In this document: positions 37,586 through 46,224 of the stretch, piece by piece
How the letters are laid out: every line of letters starts with the position of its first letter
Numbering within the stretch: position 1 is the first letter of the stretch
From: Altericroceibacterium indicum
GTDB taxonomy: Bacteria; Pseudomonadota; Alphaproteobacteria; Sphingomonadales; Sphingomonadaceae
Direction of reading: 5' to 3'
DNA length: 64,000 nucleotides
NCBI RefSeq assembly: GCF_009828105.1
Contig: NZ_WTYQ01000001.1
Location: forward strand, 124,001 to 188,000
Position numbers and translations under genes: made by a program
The notes under the pieces: model-generated
Told to the model about the DNA's origin: nothing
The model's database searches: none
The model's input: only the letters and a program-made list of their open reading frames with translations

Positions 37586-38020
37586 TTACAGCTTAGCGGC
37601 GGCGTCCAGAGCGAGCTCATAGCTCAATGGCCCGAAGCCGGAAATTGTACCGGTTGCAGCCATTCCAACATAGCTTTTGTGCCGATATGTTTCTCGCGCG
37701 TGCGGGTTGGAAAGATGCACTTCAATTACGGGGAGGCCGATTCCACGGATGGCATCATAAAGAGCAAGGCTGGTATGGGTGAGGGCGCCAGCGTTAAGAA
37801 TAACTGCCTTTGCACCTTCAGCCTGTGCTTCATGCATCCAGTCAATCAGATGGCCTTCATGGTTCGACTGACGAACCTCGATATCAAGATCAAGCGCTTT
37901 GGCCTTATCTTCCAGGCCACCTGCAATTTCATCCAGAGTAGCCGCGCCGTAGATTTCAGGTTCGCGCACACCGAGAAGGTTGAGGTTCGGGCCGTTAAGA
38001 ATGTAAACTGTTTCGGACAT
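37586..38020 (-). CDS. aroQ: 3-dehydroquinate dehydratase, type II
   Basis: Third step of the shikimate pathway, 3-dehydroquinate to 3-dehydroshikimate. The 144-residue protein is a full-length type II enzyme with ILNGPNLNLLGVREPEIYG (catalytic Arg/Tyr loop), VRQSNHEGHLIDWMHEA, LNAGALTHTSLALYDAI and EVHLSNPHARE (catalytic histidine). The dodecameric enzyme is soluble. Start at 38020. It is first in aroQ-accB-accC; 85 bases separate it from accB. The 220-base gap upstream (38021-38240) has no gene I can support and probably holds the operon promoter. Confidence 0.95.
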   Translation of the reverse strand: MSETVYILNGPNLNLLGVREPEIYGAATLDEIAGGLEDKAKALDLDIEVRQSNHEGHLIDWMHEAQAEGAKAVILNAGALTHTSLALYDAIRGIGLPVIEVHLSNPHARETYRHKSYVGMAATGTISGFGPLSYELALDAAAKL

Positions 38021-38240
38021 TGGCTATCCTTTGATATTCATTTGCTGGAAGCAATAACGCTTTGCGGAGGTGATGGCAAAGGCACGACGTTACAAGGGAA
38101 AATCTCACAGTGCTGCAGTTTGGTGACGCCTGCGGTAAAAGGCTCAAGGTGCAAATGCCATGGCGAAAATGGTGCTTCTGGAATGGCAATACCTGGGAAT
38201 CAATATCTGGTTAGATGGGCTAAGGTGTTCTCGAAGAAAT

Positions 38241-38654
38241 CTACTTTTCAGACCCTTTGGCTTTTCCCCATTGGCGTGCAGCAGTATAGCCAAGGTAACC
38301 GGTGCCGAATAAGGCGTAGAGCGGTTCAGGTAGCCCGTTGAGATAGGCGTTCATACCTTTTGCAATATCTTGCGCGGTATCTGGTCTAAAGGCAGCAAGA
38401 ACGCCCATGGGTAACGCCCAAAGCAGCAATATATAAATGACATAAAGGAAACTTGGTCGAGCGCGACTGGTCCAAGGGTCTTTGGATTGGGCTTCGGCAA
38501 CAATCGCGGTAAGGCGGGCTTGAATTGCCTCCATTTCCTGAGATCCTTCAAGCCGGATCAGTTCAATCTTGGCTTTGTCACGCGCTTCCTTGTCTGGAAT
38601 GATCTTGTCGATGATCGAAGCGATTGGCCCGACAAGCGAATCGAGGATAGGCAT
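38241..38654 (-). CDS. Holin-like protein, GTA/3TM type
   Basis: A 137-residue protein with a short N-terminal amphipathic helix (ILDSLVGPIASIIDKIIPDK), a charged helix of about 35 residues, and membrane segments near FLYVIYILLLWALPMGVLAA and YALFGTGYLGYTAARQW. This layout, together with SRARPSFLYVIY and the end GYLGYTAARQWGK, matches the 3-TM holin family named from gene transfer agents. No other phage or GTA genes lie near, so it is an orphan. A TATAAT box is present upstream on its strand at 38718-38723. Possible roles: pore formation in lysis or peptide export, or a captured cell function. Confidence 0.72.
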   Translation of the reverse strand: MPILDSLVGPIASIIDKIIPDKEARDKAKIELIRLEGSQEMEAIQARLTAIVAEAQSKDPWTSRARPSFLYVIYILLLWALPMGVLAAFRPDTAQDIAKGMNAYLNGLPEPLYALFGTGYLGYTAARQWGKAKGSEK

Positions 38655-38729
38655 AAAAATCTCCGCTGGTTGGTTTGGCGAAGAATTTTGAACCTATATG
38701 GTTCTTGTAGGAAAGCTATTATAGTGAAT

Positions 38730-38760
38730 GCACCGCCGAATTACTCCTATTCAGCGGTGC
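38730..38760 (-). terminator. Stem-loop after the M28 peptidase gene
   Basis: GCACCGC..GAAT and ATTC..GCGGTGC pair over 12 positions with one mismatch and a seven-base loop, 12 bases downstream of the M28 stop. It lacks a strong T-run on the minus strand. It probably separates the M28 and holin-like transcripts. Confidence 0.5.
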
Positions 38761-38771
38761 GTGCGCGTCAT

Positions 38772-40433
38772 CTATCTGCGGCTGGCGGCACTTTCATCAC
38801 GCCTGCCCTTGAATTCAGAACCAGGCTTCCATTCTGGCCATGTATCGGAATTGGCGAGGCTTTCACCGATCGTGCCGATCAGGTCGATGTCTTGCTTCGC
38901 ACCAGCCATGTTCCAATTCTCGCTCCACGCATCACATGCCTGATGGTAGCAATTGCCGGTGTAATCGTCGATCCACGCTTGCCCTGCGGCCCGCCCTCCA
39001 TTACGAAGATCAGCCGCTCCGGCGATGCCCATCAAAAGTAGCACAGGCACGCCGCGTTTGGCGAAAGAGAAATGGTCTGCGCGATAGAACAATCCGCGTT
39101 CAGGAAGGCTTTCCGGGGTGACAGTACGGTCTTGAGTCGCGGCAACGCGGGCCATATCATCTTCCAGAGTATTTTGTCCTTTGCCGACCAGCACCACATC
39201 GTTGGCGGCACCTGCGGTTTGCAGAATATCAATGTCCAGATTGGCAACTGTTTTCTCCAATGGGAAAACCGGATTAGCTGCGTAATATTCCGATCCTAAA
39301 AGGCCCCGCTCTTCTGCGGTCCATGCGGCAAAAACGACGCTGCGATCAGGGGCAGGGGCTGCCTTCATCTGGCGAGCAATTTCGAGAATGCCGGCAACGC
39401 CCAGCGCATCATCATTCGCTCCAGCGCGATAGATACGTCCCTGTTCATCAGGCGGACCTTCTCCATACGCATCCCAATGTGCCCCATACATGACGATTTC
39501 GTCGGGCCGCTTGGTGCCGGGAATCTTGGCCAGCACATTATGGCTTTCCACTTCTTCGTGAGTAACAGGGATGTCAGCTGAGAAATGAATATTTTTCAGT
39601 GCAACGGGTTTGAATTTCGGGCTGCGCGCTTGTTTTCGCAATACGGCCAAATCAAGCCCGGCGCGGGAAAAGAGATCCTTCGCGGCATCCCCTGAAATCC
39701 AGCCTTGCAGCGCCAATGTGGTAAGATCTTTCGGCGGGCGGACCACATCGTAATTTTCACCGCCGGGGCTGGCAACGACATTCCAGCCGTAACCCGCTGC
39801 TTCTGTTTCATGTACGATCAACGCGCCGATTGCGCCCTGTCTTGCCGCTTCTTCAAACTTATAGGTCCATCGTCCGTAATAAGTCATCGTCCGGCCGCCG
39901 AACTTGCCAACTGACGGCTCGCCTGACTTGGCGGCAAAGTCAGGGTCGTTTACGAGAAAGACAACGACCTTACCTTTCAGGTCTGCGCCCTTGAAATCGT
40001 CCCAACCACGTTCCGGGGCGTCTACCCCATATCCGACGAACACGACATCGGCATCGTTAATCTGTGCCTCATTGCTCGGGCGAAGTGTGGATAAGTAAAT
40101 TTCCTTACCGCGTGTTACAGGCATGATGCCTTGAGGGGTATTAAATTGAAGCGTGGTAGGGGTGCCAAGTTGTGTGTGAAGCAGAGGCACCTTTTGTAGC
40201 CATTCACCGTCCGGCCCGGCAGGCTCAAGCCCTAAGTCCTGAAATCGTGCGATAAGATAGCCAATCGTGCGATCTTCGCCTGTCGTACCGGGGGCACGGC
40301 CTTCAAATGTGTCAGACGCGAGGGTTTTGACCGTTTGCTCAATCCTGTCTGTATCGACGGATATATCGGCAAAAGCGGGCTGAGCAATGCCGACGCAAAG
40401 CGTGGCAGCGAGTGTAAGTGTGCTGATTTTCAT
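38772..40433 (-). CDS. M28 family metallopeptidase with PA domain
   Basis: A 553-residue secreted peptidase. Signal peptide ends about AQPAFADI; a PA-like insert lies in the first half (ADVVFVGYGVDAPERGWDDF); the zinc catalytic domain has MYGAHWDAYGEG (His and Asp), GANDDALGVAGILEIARQM (bridging Asp), VVFAAWTAEERGLLGSEYYA (catalytic Glu-Glu) and YRADHFSFAKRGVPVL (last His ligand). All five ligands are kept, so it should be active. It is probably an aminopeptidase in the periplasm or outside the cell. Single gene between tRNA-Pro and a stem-loop. Confidence 0.9.
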   Translation of the reverse strand: MKISTLTLAATLCVGIAQPAFADISVDTDRIEQTVKTLASDTFEGRAPGTTGEDRTIGYLIARFQDLGLEPAGPDGEWLQKVPLLHTQLGTPTTLQFNTPQGIMPVTRGKEIYLSTLRPSNEAQINDADVVFVGYGVDAPERGWDDFKGADLKGKVVVFLVNDPDFAAKSGEPSVGKFGGRTMTYYGRWTYKFEEAARQGAIGALIVHETEAAGYGWNVVASPGGENYDVVRPPKDLTTLALQGWISGDAAKDLFSRAGLDLAVLRKQARSPKFKPVALKNIHFSADIPVTHEEVESHNVLAKIPGTKRPDEIVMYGAHWDAYGEGPPDEQGRIYRAGANDDALGVAGILEIARQMKAAPAPDRSVVFAAWTAEERGLLGSEYYAANPVFPLEKTVANLDIDILQTAGAANDVVLVGKGQNTLEDDMARVAATQDRTVTPESLPERGLFYRADHFSFAKRGVPVLLLMGIAGAADLRNGGRAAGQAWIDDYTGNCYHQACDAWSENWNMAGAKQDIDLIGTIGESLANSDTWPEWKPGSEFKGRRDESAASRR

Positions 40434-40565
40434 GGGTGTTACTATAGGCAGGAGAGGGCTGCCGACAAGCTGCTGTCAAACAGATTTGATGCGCATCAAT
40501 CCTGATGCGTTTCATCGTGTCTCAGGCCATTGCGAAAAGGCGTGGAGGCTTTCGGCGCAAGCTCC

Positions 40566-40595
40566 AAAAGCAAAACGGGCAGCTTCCGCTGCCCG
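40566..40595 (-). terminator. Terminator of tRNA-Pro
   Basis: On the minus strand CGGGCAGC and GCTGCCCG form a perfect eight-pair stem with a GGAA tetraloop, followed by TTTTGCTTTT. It lies 30 bases after the tRNA-Pro CCA end. Confidence 0.8.
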
Positions 40596-40625
40596 CCTAA
40601 GTCTCATCAATTGAGCTTTTACCAC

Positions 40626-40702
40626 TGGTCGGGACGATAGGATTCGAACCTACGACCCCCACACCCCCAGTGTGATGCGCTACCAGGCTGCGCTACGTCC
40701 CG
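40626..40702 (-). tRNA. tRNA-Pro (GGG)
   Basis: Complete cloverleaf with acceptor CGGGACG/CGTCCCG, D-stem GCGC/GCGC, anticodon stem TCACA/TGTGG with loop CTGGGGG (anticodon GGG), T-loop GTTCGAATC and encoded CCA. A terminator follows. Confidence 0.95.
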
Positions 40703-40892
40703 TTCCAGTGGTTGGGCGCCTATACGGCGCTTGTTTTGTCTTGGCAACCCGCTGCGTTGCCAGTCTCTCGCTTTACTGCTAGTCGCGGCTCCAAGGGATG
40801 GATCAAAGGACGTAGAAGCCTTGTGCTTTGTAGCGTCATAAGGTCTTCTCCCATCGAATTTTCATATATTCTCGACAGAATGAGTCGTCTTT

Positions 40893-41213
40893 ATGCTTGA
40901 TTTTCTTTCCGCCGGTGCAGCCGGCGCCGGTGCTCCGGGATGGTTCAGTTTCCTTCCCCTCGTTGGCATGGCGCTGATCTTCTGGTTCCTTATTATCCGT
41001 CCACAGATGAAGCGGCAGAAGGAACATCAGCAGAAGATTTCTGGAATCCGCAAGAATGACAGAGTTGTTACTGCTGGTGGTCTTGTAGGCAAGATCATGA
41101 AGGTGGAAGACGATTACGCTGAAGTCGAAATTGCCCAGGGCGTACGCGTCAAGGTCGTGAAAAGCACGATAGGCGATGTGATCGAATCTGGTAGCAAACC
41201 CGCTAACGACTGA
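40893..41213 (+). CDS. yajC: Preprotein translocase subunit YajC
   Basis: A 106-residue protein with one membrane helix (FLPLVGMALIFWFLIIRPQM, about residues 22-41), the signature RPQMKRQKEHQQ and a cytoplasmic beta domain (NDRVVTAGGLVGKIMKVED). YajC associates with SecDF at the Sec translocon. It precedes secD and secF with 43 and 12 bases between genes, the standard order. The 190 bases upstream to tRNA-Pro have no gene and probably hold the operon promoter. Confidence 0.95.
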   Translation: MLDFLSAGAAGAGAPGWFSFLPLVGMALIFWFLIIRPQMKRQKEHQQKISGIRKNDRVVTAGGLVGKIMKVEDDYAEVEIAQGVRVKVVKSTIGDVIESGSKPAND

Positions 41214-41256
41214 TAGCCTGTCTAGCAGGCGTTGATACAGGACAGATTGCGCAAAT

Positions 41257-42858
41257 ATGCTCGATTTTCCCCGCTGGAAAAAGATTTGGTTATGGGCGGT
41301 GGCACTTGTCATCGCTGCAGCCTCTCTCCCGTCGCTATTCTCCATAACAGGGGAACCCTGGCCGAGCTTTTTGCCCGACCCTGAAGTCAACCTTGGCCTA
41401 GATCTTGCCGGGGGCAGTCATATTCTGCTCGAAGCAGATCCTTCTCAGGTTGCTCGTCAGCGGTTGGAAAGCATGGAAGAGGCCGTTCGCGGCGCACTTG
41501 GCAATGCCAAGCCGCGTATTCGCTATGGTGATTTTTCCAGTGCGAATGGCCGTCTGTCCTTCATGGTAGAAGACGCCAACCAAGTAGATGCAGCGCGTGA
41601 AGCCATCCAACCCCTGACCACAGGCGCGGGCCTTACAGGACAGCGCGATTGGACTATCGAAGTGGTCGATGGCACGCGTTTTGTCATTAAACAGACACGC
41701 GCTGGCCTTGATCAGGCGGTGACGCAGGCGATGGACAGCGCGACCGAAGTGGTCCGCAAGCGAATCGACTCTCTTGGCACGCGTGAGCCGACTATTCTTC
41801 GTCAGGGTGATGATCGGATTGTCGTTCAGGTGCCGGGTCTGCAGGACCCGAAGGCGCTGAAGGAACTGCTTGGCAAGACCGCCAACCTCGAATTCAAACT
41901 GGTGGATACGACAGCTCTGCCGTCTGACATTGAACAGGGCATTGCACCTCCGGGCAGTGAAATTGTTCCTTATGCTGAAGGTGCTAATGCTGGCGCCAGC
42001 GCCATCGCGGTTAAGCGCCTTGGTGGCATCCGTGGGGATTCGCTGACCAATGCTCAACAGACCTTTGATCAGAAAAATACCCCGGTCGTTGCGATCACAT
42101 TCAATCAGCAGGGCGGGCAGAAATTCGCCAAGTTGACGAGTGAAAATGTCAACAAGCCGTTTGCGATCATCCTTGATGGCAAAGTGCTGAGTGCCCCGAA
42201 CATTAACGAACCAATCCTCGGTGGCAGCGCGCAGATATCGGGCAATTTCACGGTTGATTCCGCTAATCAGCTCGCGATTGCTTTGCGTTCAGGTGCTTTG
42301 CCAGTCGATCTGACTGTCGTGGAGGAGCGTACGGTCGGGCCTGATCTTGGTGCTGATTCGATCCGTAAGGGTCTGATTGCCATGGGCATCGGCTCATTCC
42401 TCGTGATCGCGCTGATGATCGCTCATTATGGGCGCTTTGGTATTTATGCTACGGTGGCACTCGTCATTAACGTGCTGATGATCCTTGGTATCATGGCGGT
42501 TATCGGAACGACGCTCACTCTGCCGGGTATCGCTGGTTTCGTCTTGACCATCGGTGCGGCGGTGGACGCCAACGTGCTCATTAACGAACGTATACGCGAA
42601 GAACGAAAGCGCGGGCGGCGGGTCTTCACTGCAGTTGAAAATGGTTATCGTGAAGCGAGTCGCGCGATTTACGATGCTAACGTCACCAATTTCATTGCTG
42701 GCATGCTGCTGTTCCTGTTCGGTTCAGGTCCGGTTCGCGGATTTGCCATGGTTCTGATCATTGGTTTGTTCACATCTGTCTTCACGGCGGTTCCATTGAC
42801 CCGCATGTGGGTCGCTGGTTGGTTGCGCAAAACGCGCCCATCCGACATCAACATTTAA
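41257..42858 (+). CDS. secD: Protein translocase subunit SecD
   Basis: Inner-membrane RND-type protein that uses the proton gradient to pull secreted proteins across the membrane. The 533-residue protein has an N-terminal helix (IWLWAVALVIAAASLPSLF), the D1 start VNLGLDLAGGSHILLEAD, a large periplasmic part and five C-terminal helices with GADSIRKGLIAMGIGSFLV, GFVLTIGAAVDANVLINERI (functional aspartate) and the end FTAVPLTRMWVAGW. Followed by secF after 12 bases. Confidence 0.97.
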   Translation: MLDFPRWKKIWLWAVALVIAAASLPSLFSITGEPWPSFLPDPEVNLGLDLAGGSHILLEADPSQVARQRLESMEEAVRGALGNAKPRIRYGDFSSANGRLSFMVEDANQVDAAREAIQPLTTGAGLTGQRDWTIEVVDGTRFVIKQTRAGLDQAVTQAMDSATEVVRKRIDSLGTREPTILRQGDDRIVVQVPGLQDPKALKELLGKTANLEFKLVDTTALPSDIEQGIAPPGSEIVPYAEGANAGASAIAVKRLGGIRGDSLTNAQQTFDQKNTPVVAITFNQQGGQKFAKLTSENVNKPFAIILDGKVLSAPNINEPILGGSAQISGNFTVDSANQLAIALRSGALPVDLTVVEERTVGPDLGADSIRKGLIAMGIGSFLVIALMIAHYGRFGIYATVALVINVLMILGIMAVIGTTLTLPGIAGFVLTIGAAVDANVLINERIREERKRGRRVFTAVENGYREASRAIYDANVTNFIAGMLLFLFGSGPVRGFAMVLIIGLFTSVFTAVPLTRMWVAGWLRKTRPSDINI

Positions 42859-42870
42859 GGGGCCAGGACA

Positions 42871-43848
42871 ATGAGACTGCTCAAACTCGTCCCCGAGGAC
42901 ACCAATATCCACTTTCTGAAGTGGCGTTTGCCCTTTTACCTTGTCGGGCTGTTACTGATTGCCGCAAGTTGGGGCCTGGTGATGGCCAAGGGCCTGAATT
43001 ACGGCGTTGATTTCGCCGGTGGTCAGGAAATCCGCGCTACTTTTACGCAGGATAAAGAGGCCCCGATCGCTGAGCTTCGCACCGATATCAGTAAGCTTGG
43101 TTATGGGGACCCCATCATCCAGCGTTTTGGTGCACCGAACGAGATTTCGATCCGTGTAGCCTTGCCCGAAAGCGCGGAAGGGCAACCTGGTGCGGCTGAG
43201 GCCATGTCACAGAAAATCGTTTCCAACATGAAAGGCAATTATGCAGGCCTTCGTGTGGATGGGGTGGACACCGTTTCCGGCAAGGTTTCAGGTGAATTCC
43301 GCACCAATGCGATTTACGCACTTTTGGCTGCGATGCTGGCTATTGCGCTCTACATCTGGATACGCTTCGAATGGCAATTCGGCGTGGGTGCCTTGTTTGC
43401 GTTGTTCCATGACGTGTCGCTGACCTTGGGCATGTTCGCGCTTTTCCAGCTTGAATTCAGCTTGCAGATCATCGCGGCAATTCTTGCGATCATTGGTTAT
43501 TCGCTGAATGACACGATCGTGGTGTATGATCGCATTCGTGAAAATCTTAAAAAATATCGCAAGATGCCGATTGTTGAACTGCTGGACCTTTCAGTGAATG
43601 AAACGCTGGCCCGCACCGTGATGACGTCGCTGACCATGTTGGTTGCGCTGATCCCGTTGCTGTTCTTCGGGCCTGAAAGCCTGTTCGGGCTGGTTGCGGC
43701 GATCACACTTGGTATTTTCATCGGTACCTATAGCTCGGTCTATATGGCTGCGCCGATCCTGACCTGGTTGGGGGTCAATTCTACCAGTTTTGTGCCGGTT
43801 GAAACTGCGACCGACAAACAGGACAGGGCTGCGCGCGAGCAGGGCTAA
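42871..43848 (+). CDS. secF: Protein translocase subunit SecF
   Basis: Partner of SecD. The 325-residue protein shows helix 1 (WRLPFYLVGLLLIAASWGLV), GLNYGVDFAGGQEIRATFTQ (D1-like motif), helices from FRTNAIYALLAAMLAIALYI on, and the conserved IIGYSLNDTIVVYDRIRENL with the aspartate of the proton path and ARTVMTSLTMLVALIPLLFF. Final 20 residues are charged and unconserved. Ends 22 bases before the stop of the convergent glycosyltransferase gene. Confidence 0.97.
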   Translation: MRLLKLVPEDTNIHFLKWRLPFYLVGLLLIAASWGLVMAKGLNYGVDFAGGQEIRATFTQDKEAPIAELRTDISKLGYGDPIIQRFGAPNEISIRVALPESAEGQPGAAEAMSQKIVSNMKGNYAGLRVDGVDTVSGKVSGEFRTNAIYALLAAMLAIALYIWIRFEWQFGVGALFALFHDVSLTLGMFALFQLEFSLQIIAAILAIIGYSLNDTIVVYDRIRENLKKYRKMPIVELLDLSVNETLARTVMTSLTMLVALIPLLFFGPESLFGLVAAITLGIFIGTYSSVYMAAPILTWLGVNSTSFVPVETATDKQDRAAREQG

Positions 43849-43854
43849 TCCTGA

Positions 43855-43899
43855 TCACCAAGGTTGTGGGTTAGTTTGACCGGCTCGCAACCTTGGTGA
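43855..43899. terminator. Long inverted repeat at the secF/glycosyltransferase junction
   Basis: TCACCAAGGTTG (43855-43866) and CAACCTTGGTGA (43888-43899) are perfect 12-base reverse complements with a 21-base loop. The right arm lies within the last codons of the glycosyltransferase gene. It is placed to end both convergent transcripts, but there is no T-run. Confidence 0.55.
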
Positions 43900-45058
43900 A
43901 ATAGTCTGCCAATTGGGCAGCGTTATTTTCCCAACTGAAATTGCTCACATTCGCCGCAACTTCTTGTGCAGAATAGGCGTTACCCAGCACTTCTTTGATG
44001 CCAGAGGCAATGGCAGGCGCATTGCGCTCAACGATTTGCCCGGCGGATGGGTGCCTCACCAATTCTGCTGCGCCACCTGCTTTTGTGATAACCAGCGGAG
44101 TGCCACATGCTAGGGACTCCACCCAGGCGTTGGCGAGCCCTTCGCTGGCAGATGGCAAGACCATTGCATCTGCAGCATTGAGCACTACCGGCAGCATGTC
44201 ATGGTCAAGAGAGCCCAGAAAGTGCACACGCTCTTCCACACCCAATTCACCGGCAAGTTGTTTGAGCAGAACGGCATCCGGCCCCGTACCGACGATCAAC
44301 AAGTGCGCCCGCTCGATTTGAAGCAGGGATTCGATGACCAATCTCTGACCTTTGCGTGGGATGAGTGCCCCTACGGTTGTTAGAAGGGGGGCGTCGTCAG
44401 GAATGGCCAGGTTCAATGCAGAACGCAGGCTCTTGCGGCTATCAGTTGTATCCCGCGGGAGAAAAAGCGCCCGGTCAAGACCAGTATAATGGATGGTGAT
44501 TTTATCGCTCGGCAGGCCAATCTGTGCCATGTCTTTTGCCAATGCGCCGGAAACTGAAAGTAGCGCGGCGGCTTTTTCTGCCGCTGCCAGCATCTGCTTC
44601 TTTGGCGAGGCAAGTTTGCCCCAATAGGAAATGTCTGCGCCACGGGCTTTGATCGAAAAGGGCAGCCCAAGCGCAGTGGCAATTCTTTCCGTCGCAGGTC
44701 CATCAGGGAAAAAGAACTGAGCATCCAGCAGATCGAATGGCTGTTCAGCATGAAGTTTGCGCGCGAGCGGGAGTACGGCGCGCGTGATCATCGCAGGGTT
44801 GATTGTGCCACCCCATTTCGGAATCAGAGTGAAACGCGGGCGATAGACCGTAACGCCATTTTCAATACCGTTGTGCATAGACTTGGCGAGCTGTCGATAG
44901 TGGCCGAAAGCGACAGGTGGCAAACCAATCGGGTTGATAAGCGTAACATCCCAATCGCCACGTGCTGCCAGTGCCTCTAATTGCCGCGCAACGAAGGTTC
45001 CGAAACGGGGCTGCGCCGCGTTAGGGTAAAGCGTGGCGAGGGAGAGGACCCGTTTCAC
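43871..45058 (-). CDS. Glycosyltransferase family 4 protein
   Basis: A 395-residue GT-B fold enzyme: N-terminal acceptor domain (RVLSLATLYPNAAQPRFGTF; FVARQLEALAARGDWDVTLI), then the nucleotide-sugar domain with TTVGALIPRKGQRLVIESLL, LLIVGTGPDAVLLKQLAGEL, VHFLGSLDHDMLPVVLNAAD and the GT4 motif PSASEGLANAWVESLACGTP. I use the GTG at 45058, which overlaps the HTH gene by four bases (GTGA) and starts just before the conserved RVLSLATLYPN; an upstream ATG at 45094 would add 12 unconserved residues. Probably a glycan or exopolysaccharide enzyme; no other such genes are near. Confidence 0.85.
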   Translation of the reverse strand: MKRVLSLATLYPNAAQPRFGTFVARQLEALAARGDWDVTLINPIGLPPVAFGHYRQLAKSMHNGIENGVTVYRPRFTLIPKWGGTINPAMITRAVLPLARKLHAEQPFDLLDAQFFFPDGPATERIATALGLPFSIKARGADISYWGKLASPKKQMLAAAEKAAALLSVSGALAKDMAQIGLPSDKITIHYTGLDRALFLPRDTTDSRKSLRSALNLAIPDDAPLLTTVGALIPRKGQRLVIESLLQIERAHLLIVGTGPDAVLLKQLAGELGVEERVHFLGSLDHDMLPVVLNAADAMVLPSASEGLANAWVESLACGTPLVITKAGGAAELVRHPSAGQIVERNAPAIASGIKEVLGNAYSAQEVAANVSNFSWENNAAQLADYFTKVASRSN

Positions 45059-45627
45059 AGTTTTCGCACCAGCATCTCTGCCACCGCGAACCATGCAGGA
45101 TTGTCTACCACGATCTGCCTCTGCCCCGCGCCAGGTGGAAGAATGCCAACCAATTGCCCTTTCCGGTCGATCAATCGCCCAAACGCAAACCGCCCACCTT
45201 TACGTGGTACCAACACATCTCGGTTGATACACTTGGGTGCATCTTCAGGTGCCAATTGCCGCATCCAGAGCTGGTCACCGGAGCGGTATTCACCTTGTGG
45301 AACTTCGATATCAACGCATATCAATGGCAACTTGCTGTCCAACTGCGTCGGCAGGATAGCATCATGCGGATTGTTGAGCGGTTCTGCCCCTTTATCTGTT
45401 AGCTTTGCGACAAATTGAGGGTGAGGTGCTTGATCACCTTTCACAAGCATATCGGGCTCAATGTTGAGCGCTTCTGCAATCCGATTCATCCAGACAAGGG
45501 AGAGGTTGCGCATCCCCGTTTCCAGTCGCCCGATCGTTTGAGCAGTGGTCGGGGGATCGCATCTCTCAGCCACTTCCGCCAGCGTCAGGCCCTTGCTCTT
45601 GCGAATGTCGCGAATGCGATTGATCAC
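45055..45627 (-). CDS. HTH (XRE family) regulator with C-terminal extension
   Basis: A 190-residue protein. The N-terminal HTH is clear (INRIRDIRKSKGLTLAEVAE, TTAQTIGRLETGMRNLSLVW). The following 120 residues have beta-rich segments (DKLPLICVDIEV-like region, DVLVPRKGGRFAFGRLIDRK, QRQIVVDNPAWFAVAEMLVR) somewhat like the peptidase-like domain of LexA/CI repressors, but without a Ser/Lys pair I can identify. GTG start at 45627, with AGAGG seven bases upstream; the frame is open to 45774 without support. It is coupled to the glycosyltransferase gene and divergent from a DUF6456 gene across a short palindrome. Confidence 0.8.
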   Translation of the reverse strand: MINRIRDIRKSKGLTLAEVAERCDPPTTAQTIGRLETGMRNLSLVWMNRIAEALNIEPDMLVKGDQAPHPQFVAKLTDKGAEPLNNPHDAILPTQLDSKLPLICVDIEVPQGEYRSGDQLWMRQLAPEDAPKCINRDVLVPRKGGRFAFGRLIDRKGQLVGILPPGAGQRQIVVDNPAWFAVAEMLVRKL

Positions 45628-45644
45628 GCTAAAACCTCTCTGGT

Positions 45645-45657
45645 AACCAAAATGGTT
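45645..45657. promoter_or_regulatory. Palindrome between the HTH and DUF6456 genes
   Basis: AACCAAAATGGTT is a perfect palindrome of 5+3+5, 18 bases before the HTH start and 67 before the DUF6456 start. Its place suggests the autoregulatory operator of the HTH protein. Confidence 0.4.
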
Positions 45658-45723
45658 TTTTAACTTTCCTACATGAACCGCTCTTTGGCAAGTCTCGGGT
45701 TTGCAAGTAGAGGAGAATTGGTC

Positions 45724-46197
45724 ATGAAAGCCGAATATGCAACTGTCCCGCTGACGAGCGAAGGGCCAAGGCATGGTGGAAAAGTCCGGCGGCGAGGGCG
45801 CTCTGTCACAGTGAATCTGAGCGAATCGCCATTATCATGGCTTCATGCGCATGGGCACCTTGATGATCGGCTATTTGCAGCGGGTGAGCAATTGCGGATA
45901 GATTATGAAAGAGCTCAGCTTTCTGCCAATGTCACAATGAGCTGGGAGCCCGTACGGGTCAAAAGTGGGCGGGGGCAAGGCCTCAACTCGGCGGAACGTC
46001 AAATTGCAGCAAAGCAGAGATTTGATGGGGCGCTTGGCAATGCTGGCCGCGGTTTGCAGGACATCCTCTGGCGCGTGGTCTGCGCCGGAGAAGCTGTTTC
46101 GGCAGCAGAAAAGGCGCTGGAATGGCCAGCAAGAAGCGGCAAGCTCGTGCTTAGGCTGGCACTTGATCGCGTTGCCGATTTCTATCGTATCCGTTGA
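45724..46197 (+). CDS. DUF6456 domain protein
   Basis: A 157-residue basic protein. Its second half (about 70-150, GLNSAERQIAAKQRFDGALG, LQDILWRVVCAGEAVSAAEK, KLVLRLALDRVADFYRI) fits DUF6456, a helical family of alphaproteobacteria, often attached to or beside HTH domains. The N-terminal half is short and basic (KVRRRGRSVTVNLSESPLSW). Start ATG at 45724 with AGGAGA upstream; an ATG at 45673 has none. Function unknown, possibly DNA-related. It is divergent from an XRE regulator and convergent with the ABC-F gene. Confidence 0.75.
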   Translation: MKAEYATVPLTSEGPRHGGKVRRRGRSVTVNLSESPLSWLHAHGHLDDRLFAAGEQLRIDYERAQLSANVTMSWEPVRVKSGRGQGLNSAERQIAAKQRFDGALGNAGRGLQDILWRVVCAGEAVSAAEKALEWPARSGKLVLRLALDRVADFYRIR

Positions 46198-46224
46198 CTG
46201 AGGGTAGAATTGGCAGAAGGGGTT

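Noticed and set aside
38021-38240. Small gene or riboswitch upstream of aroQ
   Set aside because: Short frames without start signals and no known RNA signature could be recognised.
37298-38341. 347-codon plus-strand frame across accB and aroQ
   Set aside because: Antisense to two well-supported genes, with low-complexity start and no recognisable motif.
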